From Actinomycetota bacterium (GTDB lineage: Bacteria > Actinomycetota > Thermoleophilia > Gaiellales > Gaiellaceae): 15,001 nt of DNA. The position numbers and the translations under genes are program-made. Shown piece after piece: positions 7,305 to 14,294 of the stretch. The stretch is from contig JACDAS010000122.1 in assembly GCA_013695295.1 (NCBI GenBank), forward strand, positions 1-15,001, read 5' to 3'. The first letter of the stretch is position 1; the number at the start of each line of letters is the position of its first letter. The notes below the pieces were generated by a model. It searched no databases and was not told the origin of the DNA. It saw only the letters and a program-made list of their open reading frames with translations.

Positions 7305-9541
7305 GTCGCCACCTGCCTCGTGACCTCGACGCCCGAGCCGAGCTCGGCCACGTGCTCCTCGGCGACCCGGACGGCGCCGGCGACGAGGCGGCGGTTGACG
7401 CTCGCCCGGAGTGAGACGGAGGTGCCGTTCGAGCTGACCCGCACCGGCTCGCCGCTCGAGATGCCCCGGACCCGCGCGTCCTCGGGCGCCAGCTCGACCT
7501 CGGCCGCGGGACGCTGGAACTGGAGCTCGGGCACGCGCTCGACCTCCGGCCCGGAGAAGAGCGGCCGGTAGCGGACGAGCTGGAGGGGCCCCCCGCCCGA
7601 GGTCCGCCGTGGCTCGGGTGACGGGCGGTCGGCAGGCTGCGGCGTCAGCGCCGTTCGCGGAGGCAACGGGGCGTGCTCGCCGAGGTCGGTGAAGGAGAGC
7701 CCGAAGATGCGGGGGCCGATCTCGTCGAAGACCACGCGCGGGTGCGGGGAGAGATCGACGTCGAAGCGCTCCGCGAGCTTCGAGAGCCAGGCCAGCTCGT
7801 CCGGCGCGGGCGGGATCGCGGCGCGCCGGAGGCGCTGTGGGCGGCCTTCGAGGTTCACGTAGGTGCCGTCTCGCTCGAGGTAGCTGGTCCCGGGCAGAAC
7901 GAGATCGGCCCAGCCCCCGGCAGCGAGATCGCGGAACATCGTGATCGCGAGCACCGACTCGGCCCGCCCGGCGAGCGCCCTCACGTGCGGGTCGGCGGCG
8001 GCCTCGTCGCCCGAGACCACGAGCAGGCCGATCGACGTCGCCTTCTCCGACTCCTCGCCGTCGTCCGCCGCCGCCCAGGCGTCGGCGACGCCACGCCCGT
8101 TCGGCGTCGAGGGCAGGAGGAACGCGCCGGACCCGGGCTTGCCCGCCAGGCCGAGCTCGGCCGAGGTCAGGGCGAGGTGGGATCCTCCGTCTCCGCCGGG
8201 GCCCGACCAGATCAGCACTGCCCGTTCGGCCCCGCGCAGGCGCGCTCCCAGCTCGCTGTCCGCCGCGGCGAGTCGACGGCAGGCGTCGAGCGTGCGCCCG
8301 GGCGGCGCCTGGACGTCCCCGGCGGGCCCGACGCGAACGATCTCGGCGCCGGCGCGCGCGGCTGCCTTCAGCCAGAGCTCGACGAGGGGCGCGCGCTCGA
8401 TCACCGGGTCGTCGCCGAGGACGACCACCAGCTCGGCGGCGGCGATCCCCGACAGCGGCAGGCGGAACGCATCGAGCGAATCGCCCGTCTGTTCGGGCAG
8501 CACCGCCGAGTGGGCGTCGAGGCCGCAACGCAGCAGCCGCGCGAGCCCGTAGGCCTGCTCGAGCGTCTCCGAGCCGGAGAGCGCGGTGACGATCCGGCCG
8601 CGCGCAGCGCGAAGCAGCCGCTCGGCGTCGTCCAGAGCCTCGTCCCAGGAGACCACCTCGAGCGACCGCCGCCGCACGCGGCGCAACGGGTCGACCGTCC
8701 GGTCGCGTGCGTAGAGGTGAGGGTAGGCGAAGCGGCCCTTGTCGCAAAGCCAGCCCCCGTCGACCTCCGGGTGGTTGCGGGACTGGATGCGCTTGACCTT
8801 CCCCTCCCGGGTCGTGACGTCGATGTTGCAACCGACCGGGCAGAGGCCACAGACGCTCGGCGCGCTCTGGATCTCCCAGGGGCGCGCGAGGAAGCGGTAC
8901 TGCGTCGAGGTGAGAGCGCCGACGGGGCAGAGCTCGGTGATGTTGCCGCTGAAGACCCCGGTGTAGGGCTGATCCTCGAAGGTCGCGATCATCGTCAGCG
9001 ACCCGCGGTTGACCGCCACGAGCTCCCCGTCCTCGGCCACGCCCTCGGAGAAGCGGGTGCAGCGGTAACAGAGGATGCAGCGCTCGCGGTCGAGCGCGAT
9101 CGTGGGGCTAATCGGGATCGGCTTCTCGAAGGTGCGCTTCTCGAACGTCATCCGCGTCCGGCCTGGCCCGTAGCGGAACGTCAGGTCCTGCAGGGGACAC
9201 TCGCCGCCCTTGTCGCAGACCGGGCAGTCGAGCGGGTGGTTCACGAGCAGGAACTCGAGCGTCGCGTTCTGGGCCTCGGCGGCCTTCTCGGAGGTGAGCG
9301 CCGTGCGGACGACGAGCCCCTCCTGGGCGACCATCGTGCAGGCCGCCATCGGCTTCGGCATCCCCTCGACCTCGCAGAGGCACATGCGGCAGGCCCCGAC
9401 CGGCGGGCCGAGCCGCGGCTCGTAGCAGAAGACCGGGATCTCGATCCCCGCCTCGGCGGCGGTCTCGACGAGGCCGAGTCCCTTGGGGACGCGAACGGCG
9501 CGCCCGTCCACGTTGACCGTGACCAGCTCGGCCGCGCTCAC
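7301..9541 (-). CDS. nuoG: NADH-quinone oxidoreductase subunit G
   Basis: The product has 746 residues and is the large Fe-S subunit of the peripheral arm. Ligands by position: a 2Fe-2S set (N1b) at Cys39, 51, 54 and 68; a His102/Cys106/Cys109/Cys115 set (N5, HPLDCPVCDKGGEC); a 4Fe-4S set (N4) at Cys155, 158, 161 and 205; and Cys231, 234, 238 and 266 (CGLCPVGC then LCDKGR), which bind the extra cluster N7. Mitochondrial homologues lack N7, while E. coli and Thermus have it. The rest is a degenerate molybdopterin-oxidoreductase fold with the typical RDGTYVNLEGRPQR motif, and a C-terminal beta domain. It is somewhat shorter than the Thermus protein and much shorter than that of E. coli. The GTG at 9541 overlaps the nuoF stop as GTGA. 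Confidence 0.97.
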   Translation of the reverse strand: MSAAELVTVNVDGRAVRVPKGLGLVETAAEAGIEIPVFCYEPRLGPPVGACRMCLCEVEGMPKPMAACTMVAQEGLVVRTALTSEKAAEAQNATLEFLLVNHPLDCPVCDKGGECPLQDLTFRYGPGRTRMTFEKRTFEKPIPISPTIALDRERCILCYRCTRFSEGVAEDGELVAVNRGSLTMIATFEDQPYTGVFSGNITELCPVGALTSTQYRFLARPWEIQSAPSVCGLCPVGCNIDVTTREGKVKRIQSRNHPEVDGGWLCDKGRFAYPHLYARDRTVDPLRRVRRRSLEVVSWDEALDDAERLLRAARGRIVTALSGSETLEQAYGLARLLRCGLDAHSAVLPEQTGDSLDAFRLPLSGIAAAELVVVLGDDPVIERAPLVELWLKAAARAGAEIVRVGPAGDVQAPPGRTLDACRRLAAADSELGARLRGAERAVLIWSGPGGDGGSHLALTSAELGLAGKPGSGAFLLPSTPNGRGVADAWAAADDGEESEKATSIGLLVVSGDEAAADPHVRALAGRAESVLAITMFRDLAAGGWADLVLPGTSYLERDGTYVNLEGRPQRLRRAAIPPAPDELAWLSKLAERFDVDLSPHPRVVFDEIGPRIFGLSFTDLGEHAPLPPRTALTPQPADRPSPEPRRTSGGGPLQLVRYRPLFSGPEVERVPELQFQRPAAEVELAPEDARVRGISSGEPVRVSSNGTSVSLRASVNRRLVAGAVRVAEEHVAELGSGVEVTRQVAT

Positions 9542-10854
9542 GCCGGCACCCGTGCGACAGGGTCGTGGGAGTGCTGGTCGACCGGCGCGAAGAGGTCCTC
9601 GAGCGACGACTCGCCGGCGAGCGGGCACCCGCCCTGGTCGACGTGCGCCTGGAACTCGTCGCGGAACTTGTCGACGTAGCTCGCAACCGGCATCGCGGCC
9701 GCGTCGCCGAGCGGGCAGAGGCACTTGCCGAGGATCCGGTCGCAGACCGAGAGGAGCAGGTCGAGCTCGCCCTGCGAGGCGCGACCGGCCTCGACCGCCT
9801 CGAGGATCTGCACCATCCAGCGCGTCCCCTCGCGGCAGGGCGTGCACTTTCCGCAGGACTCGTGCATGTAGAACTGGGCGACCCGGAGCGCGAGCTGCAC
9901 CATGCAGCAGCGATCGTCGATCGCAATCACCACGCCCGACCCGAGGAACGTGCCCACCTCCGCCAGCGCGTCGTGCGAGAGCGGCGTGTCGATCTGGTCC
10001 GCCGTCAGGATCGGGAACGAGGAGCCGCCGGGGATCACCGCCTTCAGCTCGCGGCCGTCCGCCACGCCGCCGCCGAGGTCGATCAGCTCGCGGATCGTGA
10101 TCCCCATCGGAAGCTCGTAGTTGCCTCCGCGGACGACGTTCCCCGAGAGGCAGAAGACGCGTGTCCCGGTCGAGTCTGGCGTCCCGATCCTTGCGAACTC
10201 GGCGCCGCCGAGCTCGAGGATCGGCGGGACGGTGGCGATCGTCTCGACGTTGTTGATCAGGGTCGGCGCCGCGTAGAGACCCGAGATCGCGGGGAACGGC
10301 GGCTTCGATCGGGGCATACCCCGCTTACCCTCGAGCGACTCGAGCAGGGCGGTCTCCTCGCCGCAGATATACGCGCCGGCGCCGCGGTGGAGGACGATCG
10401 TCACGCCCTCGAGCAGATCGGCCTCCCGCGCCTCGTCGAGCGCAGCCCGCAGGATCTCGAACTCGACGAGGTACTCGCCGCGGATGTAGATGAAGACGCT
10501 CTTCGAGGAGATCGCGTGCGCGAGGATCAGGCAACCCTCGATCAGGCGGTGCGGGACCCTGGCCATGATCTCGCGATCCTTGAACGTCCCGGGCTCGGAC
10601 TCGTCCGCGTTGACAGCAAGGTAAACGGGCTGCGGCGAGTCCTTGGGGATGAAGCCGGCCTTCCGGCCCGTCGCGAAGAAGGCACCCCCGCGGCCGCGCA
10701 GGTTCGAGGCGTTCAGCTCGTCGAGGATCGCCTGGGCCGTGAGCCCGCGGGCCCGGGCGAGCTGGACGTAGCCTCCGACCTCGCGGTAGCTCGCCAGCTT
10801 CGTGAGGTCCCGCTCGTCGGCGCCCGCGAGGACGAGCTGCAGCAGCTCAGCCAC
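9538..10854 (-). CDS. nuoF: NADH-quinone oxidoreductase subunit F (FMN, NADH site, cluster N3)
   Basis: The product has 438 residues and oxidises NADH through FMN. Visible motifs are the glycine-rich loop at residues 54-63, the NADESEPGTFKDR motif (residues 82-94), HRGAGAYICGEETAL (156-170), PPFPAISGL, INNVET, and the N3 cysteines 334, 337 and 340 (ESCGKCTPCREG) with Cys380. The FMN loop is unusual: GRGGAFFATG where the usual family sequence is GRGGAGFPTG, so a glycine is Phe59 and a proline is Ala61. The GTG at 10854 has GGAG seven bases upstream and overlaps nuoE by eight bases. The C-terminal tail after GGCP (residues 408-438) is acidic and His-containing, and is probably flexible. Confidence 0.97.
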   Translation of the reverse strand: MAELLQLVLAGADERDLTKLASYREVGGYVQLARARGLTAQAILDELNASNLRGRGGAFFATGRKAGFIPKDSPQPVYLAVNADESEPGTFKDREIMARVPHRLIEGCLILAHAISSKSVFIYIRGEYLVEFEILRAALDEAREADLLEGVTIVLHRGAGAYICGEETALLESLEGKRGMPRSKPPFPAISGLYAAPTLINNVETIATVPPILELGGAEFARIGTPDSTGTRVFCLSGNVVRGGNYELPMGITIRELIDLGGGVADGRELKAVIPGGSSFPILTADQIDTPLSHDALAEVGTFLGSGVVIAIDDRCCMVQLALRVAQFYMHESCGKCTPCREGTRWMVQILEAVEAGRASQGELDLLLSVCDRILGKCLCPLGDAAAMPVASYVDKFRDEFQAHVDQGGCPLAGESSLEDLFAPVDQHSHDPVARVPA

Positions 10855-11311
10855 CGCGAAGCTCCGCCACGATCGCCTCGACGTCCTCCGCGCGGACGGA
10901 CTGACGGTAGCGGTGGTCGACGGCGACGATCGTCGGCCAGCCGCAGCCGCCCAGGCACTCGGCGGCTCGGAGGGTCACCTCACCGTCGGGCGTCGTCTCG
11001 CCCGCGCGGACGCCGAGCTCGGACTCGAAGGCCGAGAGGACGCCCTGCGCCCCCACGAGCCCGCAGCAGATGTTCGTGCAGACCTCGACGAGGTGCCGCC
11101 CGACCGGCCGCAGGTGGTACATGTCGTAGAAGGAGGCGACCGAGCGGCAGTAGGCAGGCGACAGCTCGAGCGCGTCGGCCACCTCGGCGAAGGCCTCGGG
11201 CGGCAGCCAGCCGTACTGCTCCTGCGCGAGGTGGAGCGCCGGCAGCACCGCCGACTGCGAGTCCGGATAGCGCGCCGCGATCGCTCGCACCTCGGAGGCG
11301 AACGAACTCAC
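10847..11311 (-). CDS. nuoE: NADH-quinone oxidoreductase subunit E (2Fe-2S, N1a)
   Basis: The product has 154 residues with the thioredoxin-like 2Fe-2S fold of the 24-kDa subunit. The N-terminal helical part (YPDSQSAVLPALHLAQEQYGWLP) is typical, followed by SFYDMYHLRPVG. Cluster ligands are Cys78 and Cys83 (CTNICC) and Cys119 and Cys123 (AECLGGCG). Cys82 is an extra neighbour. The GTG at 11311 is preceded by AGAGGA four to five bases upstream. This is the only nuo gene that begins after a real gap (67 bases after nuoD), so it needs its own ribosome entry. Its end overlaps nuoF. Confidence 0.97.
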   Translation of the reverse strand: MSSFASEVRAIAARYPDSQSAVLPALHLAQEQYGWLPPEAFAEVADALELSPAYCRSVASFYDMYHLRPVGRHLVEVCTNICCGLVGAQGVLSAFESELGVRAGETTPDGEVTLRAAECLGGCGWPTIVAVDHRYRQSVRAEDVEAIVAELRGG

Positions 11312-11356
11312 GGGTCCTCTCGTCTCCGCCGAGCGAAGCGAAGGCGCAAGCCAACC

Positions 11357-11385
11357 CAGGTGAAAGCGCGGAGCGCTTTCACCTG
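11357..11385 (-). promoter_or_regulatory. 13-bp perfect hairpin overlapping the nuoD stop codon
   Basis: The arms 11357-11369 and 11373-11385 are perfect reverse complements around a three-base loop. On the minus-strand transcript the stem begins with CAGG, then the nuoD TGA, then AAGCGC. No run of U follows (next bases GGTTGGCTT), so a classic intrinsic terminator is unlikely. It sits between nuoD and nuoE, the longest gap in the operon, and could protect 3' ends, mark a processing site, or partly terminate. The rest of the gap (11312-11356) shows only the nuoE ribosome binding site and a CG-rich stretch. Confidence 0.7.
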
Positions 11386-12647
11386 TCGACCTCGCCCATC
11401 ACCGTGTCGAGCGAGCCGACGATTGCGATCAGGTCCGCGATGTAGGCGTCGACCATGCAGGTGGCCGTCGCCTCGAGCGCGACGAAGGAGGCGCCGCGGA
11501 ACTTCACGCGCCAGGGCCGCGGGCCGCCGTCGGAGACCACGTAGCAGCCGAGCTCACCGCGCGGCGACTCGACCGCGACGTAGACCTCGCCCTCGGGTAC
11601 GCGGTACCCCTCGGTGACGATCTTGAAATGGTGGATGAGGGACTCCATCGAGGTGTGGAGCTCCTCGCGCGGAGGCAGCACGACCTTGCGGTCGTCGGCG
11701 ATCCAGGGCTCGCCGTCCAGGCGCTCGAGGCGGCGCAGGCACTGCTCCACGATCCGCGTCGACTCGCGCATCTCGTCCATCCGCACGCGGTAGCGGTCGT
11801 ACACGTCCCCGTTCTCGTAGACCGGTACCGCGAAGTCGACCCGGTCGTAGGCGAGGTAGGGGTCGTCTCGCCGAAGGTCCCAGTCGACGCCCGACCCGCG
11901 CAGCACGGGGCCGGTCTGGCCGAGCGCGATCGCGTCGTCGGCCGACAGCAGGCCCAGGCCCTTTGTGCGCTTGAGCCAGATCTGGTTGCGGTCAACGAGG
12001 TCCTCGTACTGGTCGACCGCGCCCGGCATCGTCTCGACGAAGCGCCTGCACTCCGGGTAGAAGCCCGGTGGGACGTCCTCGGCCAGGCCGCCCGCCTGGA
12101 AGTAGCGCGTGTGCATCCGGTAGCCCGTCACCAGCTCGGACAGGTCGAGGATCTGGTCGCGCTCGCGGAAGCAGTACCAGAACATCGAGATCGCGCCCAG
12201 CTCGAGCGCGGCGGTGCCGAGCCACACGAGATGCGAGTGGATCCGGTTCAGCTCGCAGAGGAGCATGCGCATCCAGGTGGCCTTCTCGGGCAGCGGCAGC
12301 CCGAGCAGCTTCTCGATCGCCTGGACGAAGACGAGCTCGTTCGCCTGGTAGGCGAGGTAGTCGATGCGCGGCGCGTAGGTGATCGCCTTCCACCAGGTCT
12401 TCGCCTCCATGTTCTTCTCGAAGCCCGTGTGGACGTAGCCGACCTTCGCGTTGAGCCCGACGACGGTCTCGCCGTGGAGGTCGACGACGAGGCGGAGCAC
12501 CCCGTGGGTCGACGGGTGGTTGGGGCCGAAGTTGACCTGGAGGACGTCGTCGGAGTCCCGCAGCGCGGCGGGGAGCTCGAGCACCGTCGGGATGCGGGGG
12601 ATCCGGCTTCCCGCGTAGATCTCCGGACGCTCGGGTGCGATCGCCAT
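11379..12647 (-). CDS. nuoD: NADH-quinone oxidoreductase subunit D
   Basis: The product has 422 residues and is the 49-kDa subunit that forms the quinone site with NuoB and NuoH. The quinone-contact residues are present: His48 in GPNHPSTHG and Tyr97 in PRIDYLAY, with the same spacing as Thermus H38 and Y87. Other family stretches are GYVHTGFEKNME, LTGPVLRGSG-like QTGPVLRGSGVDWDLRRDDPY, and the C-terminal IVGSLDTVMGEVDR. It is not fused to NuoC, unlike in E. coli. The ATG at 12647 has GGGG seven bases upstream and lies 13 bases after the nuoC TAG. The TGA stop lies inside a hairpin. Confidence 0.97.
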   Translation of the reverse strand: MAIAPERPEIYAGSRIPRIPTVLELPAALRDSDDVLQVNFGPNHPSTHGVLRLVVDLHGETVVGLNAKVGYVHTGFEKNMEAKTWWKAITYAPRIDYLAYQANELVFVQAIEKLLGLPLPEKATWMRMLLCELNRIHSHLVWLGTAALELGAISMFWYCFRERDQILDLSELVTGYRMHTRYFQAGGLAEDVPPGFYPECRRFVETMPGAVDQYEDLVDRNQIWLKRTKGLGLLSADDAIALGQTGPVLRGSGVDWDLRRDDPYLAYDRVDFAVPVYENGDVYDRYRVRMDEMRESTRIVEQCLRRLERLDGEPWIADDRKVVLPPREELHTSMESLIHHFKIVTEGYRVPEGEVYVAVESPRGELGCYVVSDGGPRPWRVKFRGASFVALEATATCMVDAYIADLIAIVGSLDTVMGEVDR

Positions 12648-12660
12648 CAGCGGGCCCCGA

Positions 12661-13206
12661 CTACTCGGCGCTCGAGAAGCGGACGGGCTCGCCGCCGAGC
12701 GGATAGTCCTTGCGGAGCGGGTGGCCCTCCCAGTCCTCGTCCATCAGCAGTCGCTGGAGATTCGGGTGGCCTTCGACCGGGATGCCCATCATGTCCCAGG
12801 CCTCGCGCTCGTGCCAGTCGGCGGTCGCCCAGACGCCCGTCACGCTCGGCACCGCCTCGCCGTCGTCGAGCCAGACCTGCAGGCGAAGACGTGGCGCCCC
12901 GGGGCGCAGGGCGAGCAGGTGGTAGTTCATGGCGAACCGCTTCGGCTTCGGCGAGGGCAGCACCTGGAGTCCCTGCGAGCCGGGGTGGTTGATGCTGCGG
13001 CCCGCGGGCGTCCCGATGTGGCCTGCGACCCCGCCCTGGCCCCAGCCGAGGTAGTCGGCGGCCGCGATGTCGACGAGCATCGCGAAGCCGAGCTCGTCCC
13101 GGACATGCAGCGAGGCTTCGACGAGCCGCGCGGGGTCGACGACGAGCGTCGTCTCGCCGTGGGCCTCCCTGACCTCGACGAGGCCGGGCACGCCGCCGAA
13201 CGTCAC
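12661..13206 (-). CDS. nuoC: NADH-quinone oxidoreductase subunit C
   Basis: The product has 181 residues and is the 30-kDa subunit of the connecting module. The signature is clear at residues 132-168: HEREAWDMMGIPVEGHPNL followed by DWEGHPLRKDYP. The GTG at 13206 overlaps the nuoB stop as GTGA and has GGGG seven bases upstream. The longer open frame is a shadow of nuoB. Between the ADYLG motif (residue 54) and the strand RFAMNYHLLAL (residue 90) is an extended loop of about 35 residues rich in Gly, Pro and Ser (GVAGHIGTPAGRS...), roughly twice as long as I recall for Thermus. It ends with TAG and is followed by a 13-base gap. Confidence 0.96.
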   Translation of the reverse strand: MTFGGVPGLVEVREAHGETTLVVDPARLVEASLHVRDELGFAMLVDIAAADYLGWGQGGVAGHIGTPAGRSINHPGSQGLQVLPSPKPKRFAMNYHLLALRPGAPRLRLQVWLDDGEAVPSVTGVWATADWHEREAWDMMGIPVEGHPNLQRLLMDEDWEGHPLRKDYPLGGEPVRFSSAE

Positions 13207-13772
13207 GACGCGACCCCGCGGGCCTCGTAGGCGGGCGGGATCCCGGCGAGGACTCGCTCGTGCAGCCGGACGATGCCCTCCATCAGCGCCTCGGGCCTCG
13301 GCGGACAGCCGGGCACGTAGATGTCGACGGCGACGATCTTGTCGACCCCCTGGAGCACGCCGTAGTTGTTGAACATGCCACCCGAGCTTGCGCACGCCCC
13401 CATCGCGATCACCCACTTCGGCTCCAGCATCTGGTCGTAGATCTGCCGGAGCGGGGCGGCCATCTTCTGCGCGACTCGCCCGGAGACGATCAGCAGGTCG
13501 GCCTGGCGGGGCGACGAGCGGAACGCCTCCATGCCGAACCGCGCGATGTCGTAGCGCGCGGAGACGATCGCCATCATCTCGATCGCGCAGCAGGCGAGCC
13601 CGAAGGTGTCCGGCCACATCGACTTCGTCTGCGACCAGGCAATCGCCTTCCCGAGCGTCGTCAGGCCGAGGCTCCCTTCGAGCTCGGTGACCTCTCGCTC
13701 AAAGACGCCCGGGCCCTTCGTCGGCCAGAGCAGCCGCTCCGACTGGAGACCATGCTCTCGAAGGCGCTTCAC
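13203..13772 (-). CDS. nuoB: NADH-quinone oxidoreductase subunit B (cluster N2)
   Basis: The product has 189 residues and holds the terminal 4Fe-4S cluster N2, which reduces quinone. Ligands are the tandem Cys61-Cys62 (GLACCAIEMM), Cys127 (GACASSGGMF) and Cys156 (VPGCPPRPE). The GTG at 13772 (MKRLREHGLQ) is chosen because it overlaps the nuoA stop as GTGA. Upstream residues in the same frame are a nuoA shadow. A second GTG two codons earlier (13778) is possible but makes a longer overlap. The N-terminal 35 residues are variable and family-typical in length. Confidence 0.96.
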   Translation of the reverse strand: MKRLREHGLQSERLLWPTKGPGVFEREVTELEGSLGLTTLGKAIAWSQTKSMWPDTFGLACCAIEMMAIVSARYDIARFGMEAFRSSPRQADLLIVSGRVAQKMAAPLRQIYDQMLEPKWVIAMGACASSGGMFNNYGVLQGVDKIVAVDIYVPGCPPRPEALMEGIVRLHERVLAGIPPAYEARGVAS

Positions 13773-14131
13773 CGCCACTCGAGCGCCCCCTTGCGCCAGA
13801 TGTACACGTAGGCGAGCGCGAGGATGAGGATGAAGAACCCGAACTCGAAGAATCCGAACCACCCGAGCGAGTGGAGGATCACGCCGAGCGGATACAGGAA
13901 GACGATCTCGATGTCGAAGACGATGAAGAGCATCGCGGTCAGGTAGAAGCTGACCGTGAAACGCTGGAGACGCGGGGCTCCCACCGAGACTCCGGACTCG
14001 AAGGGGATCCCGCGCGCGCGGCTCCGTCGCGAGGGGCGCGTCGCGAAGACGAAGGACATCACCATCATCGACGACGGGATCGCGAGCGCGAAGAGGCCGT
14101 AGATCAGAAAGGGCAGCCAGCTGTCGTGCAC
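13769..14131 (-). CDS. nuoA: NADH-quinone oxidoreductase subunit A
   Basis: The product has 120 residues and three membrane helices, and is the first gene of the operon. The start is set at GTG 14131 (MHDSWLPFLIYGLF). A strong GGGGAGG site ends six bases upstream, and the product then has the usual length. The open frame could extend to an ATG at 14239, but that 36-residue extension is charged and unlike the family. The loop between helices 1 and 2 reads PFESGVSVGAPRLQRF, with Ser46 where many homologues have Cys; E. coli also has Ser. Asp73 and Glu75 in VFDIEIVFLYP match E. coli D79 and E81. Confidence 0.95.
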   Translation of the reverse strand: MHDSWLPFLIYGLFALAIPSSMMVMSFVFATRPSRRSRARGIPFESGVSVGAPRLQRFTVSFYLTAMLFIVFDIEIVFLYPLGVILHSLGWFGFFEFGFFILILALAYVYIWRKGALEWR

Positions 14132-14137
14132 CCGCGT

Positions 14138-14144
14138 CCTCCCC
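14138..14144 (-). promoter_or_regulatory. Ribosome binding site of nuoA
   Basis: On the minus strand this reads GGGGAGG, ending six bases before the GTG at 14131. It is the strongest Shine-Dalgarno match in the operon and decides the nuoA start in favour of 14131 over the upstream ATG at 14239. Confidence 0.85.
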
Positions 14145-14157
14145 GTCGGGAGCCGGG

Positions 14158-14163
14158 AACGTA
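14158..14163 (-). promoter_or_regulatory. Candidate -10 box of the nuo operon promoter
   Basis: TACGTT on the minus strand fits the actinobacterial TANNNT pattern. It would start transcription near 14150, giving a leader of about 20 bases that includes the nuoA ribosome binding site. No convincing TTGACA-like -35 box is seen 16-19 bases upstream (the bases there are GC-rich), so this is only a candidate. The TTGAGC at 14200-14205 is too far away to pair with it. Confidence 0.3.
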
Positions 14164-14282
14164 GCAGGTCCCGGCCGCGCACGAGGTTCCCGGAAAATGG
14201 CTCAACGAAGCGAGCGGCAGCTGTCACAAGCTCGAGCAAAACTCGCCCCCACCGAGGGGAGCGTCAGGGAGAGGCGCAGTGC

Positions 14283-14288
14283 TACGAT
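14283..14288 (+). promoter_or_regulatory. Candidate -10 box for a leaderless erpA transcript
   Basis: TACGAT ends exactly six bases before the erpA GTG at 14295, the spacing at which transcription would begin at the start codon itself. No Shine-Dalgarno sequence lies in the usual window before the GTG. A weak -35 candidate, GCGTCA, is at 14261-14266 (16-base spacer, three of six matches). Leaderless mRNAs are common in actinobacteria, so the arrangement is plausible but rests on one hexamer. Confidence 0.5.
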
Positions 14289-14294
14289 GAGCCG

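Noticed and set aside
7673..9679. A 668-codon plus-strand open frame opposite nuoG
   Set aside because: It is antisense to nuoG, which has all its cluster ligands. The composition is Arg/Glu/Ala-rich low complexity, as expected from the complementary strand of GC-rich coding DNA.
11327..11349. GAGCGAAGCGAAGG-type near-palindrome before nuoE, with a loosely similar CGAAGCGAGCGGC at 14206-14218
   Set aside because: Similarity is limited to about eight bases and the stem is weak. Such GC-rich words are common here by chance.
13994..13996. NuoA Ser46 in place of the loop cysteine that marks active/deactive switching in mitochondrial ND3
   Set aside because: E. coli NuoA also has Ser here (FESG), so this is an ordinary bacterial variant and not a new feature.
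14132..14239. N-terminal extension of nuoA to an ATG at 14239
   Set aside because: The extra 36 residues are charged and not family-like, and they would cover the promoter region. The GTG at 14131 has a strong ribosome binding site and gives the normal length.
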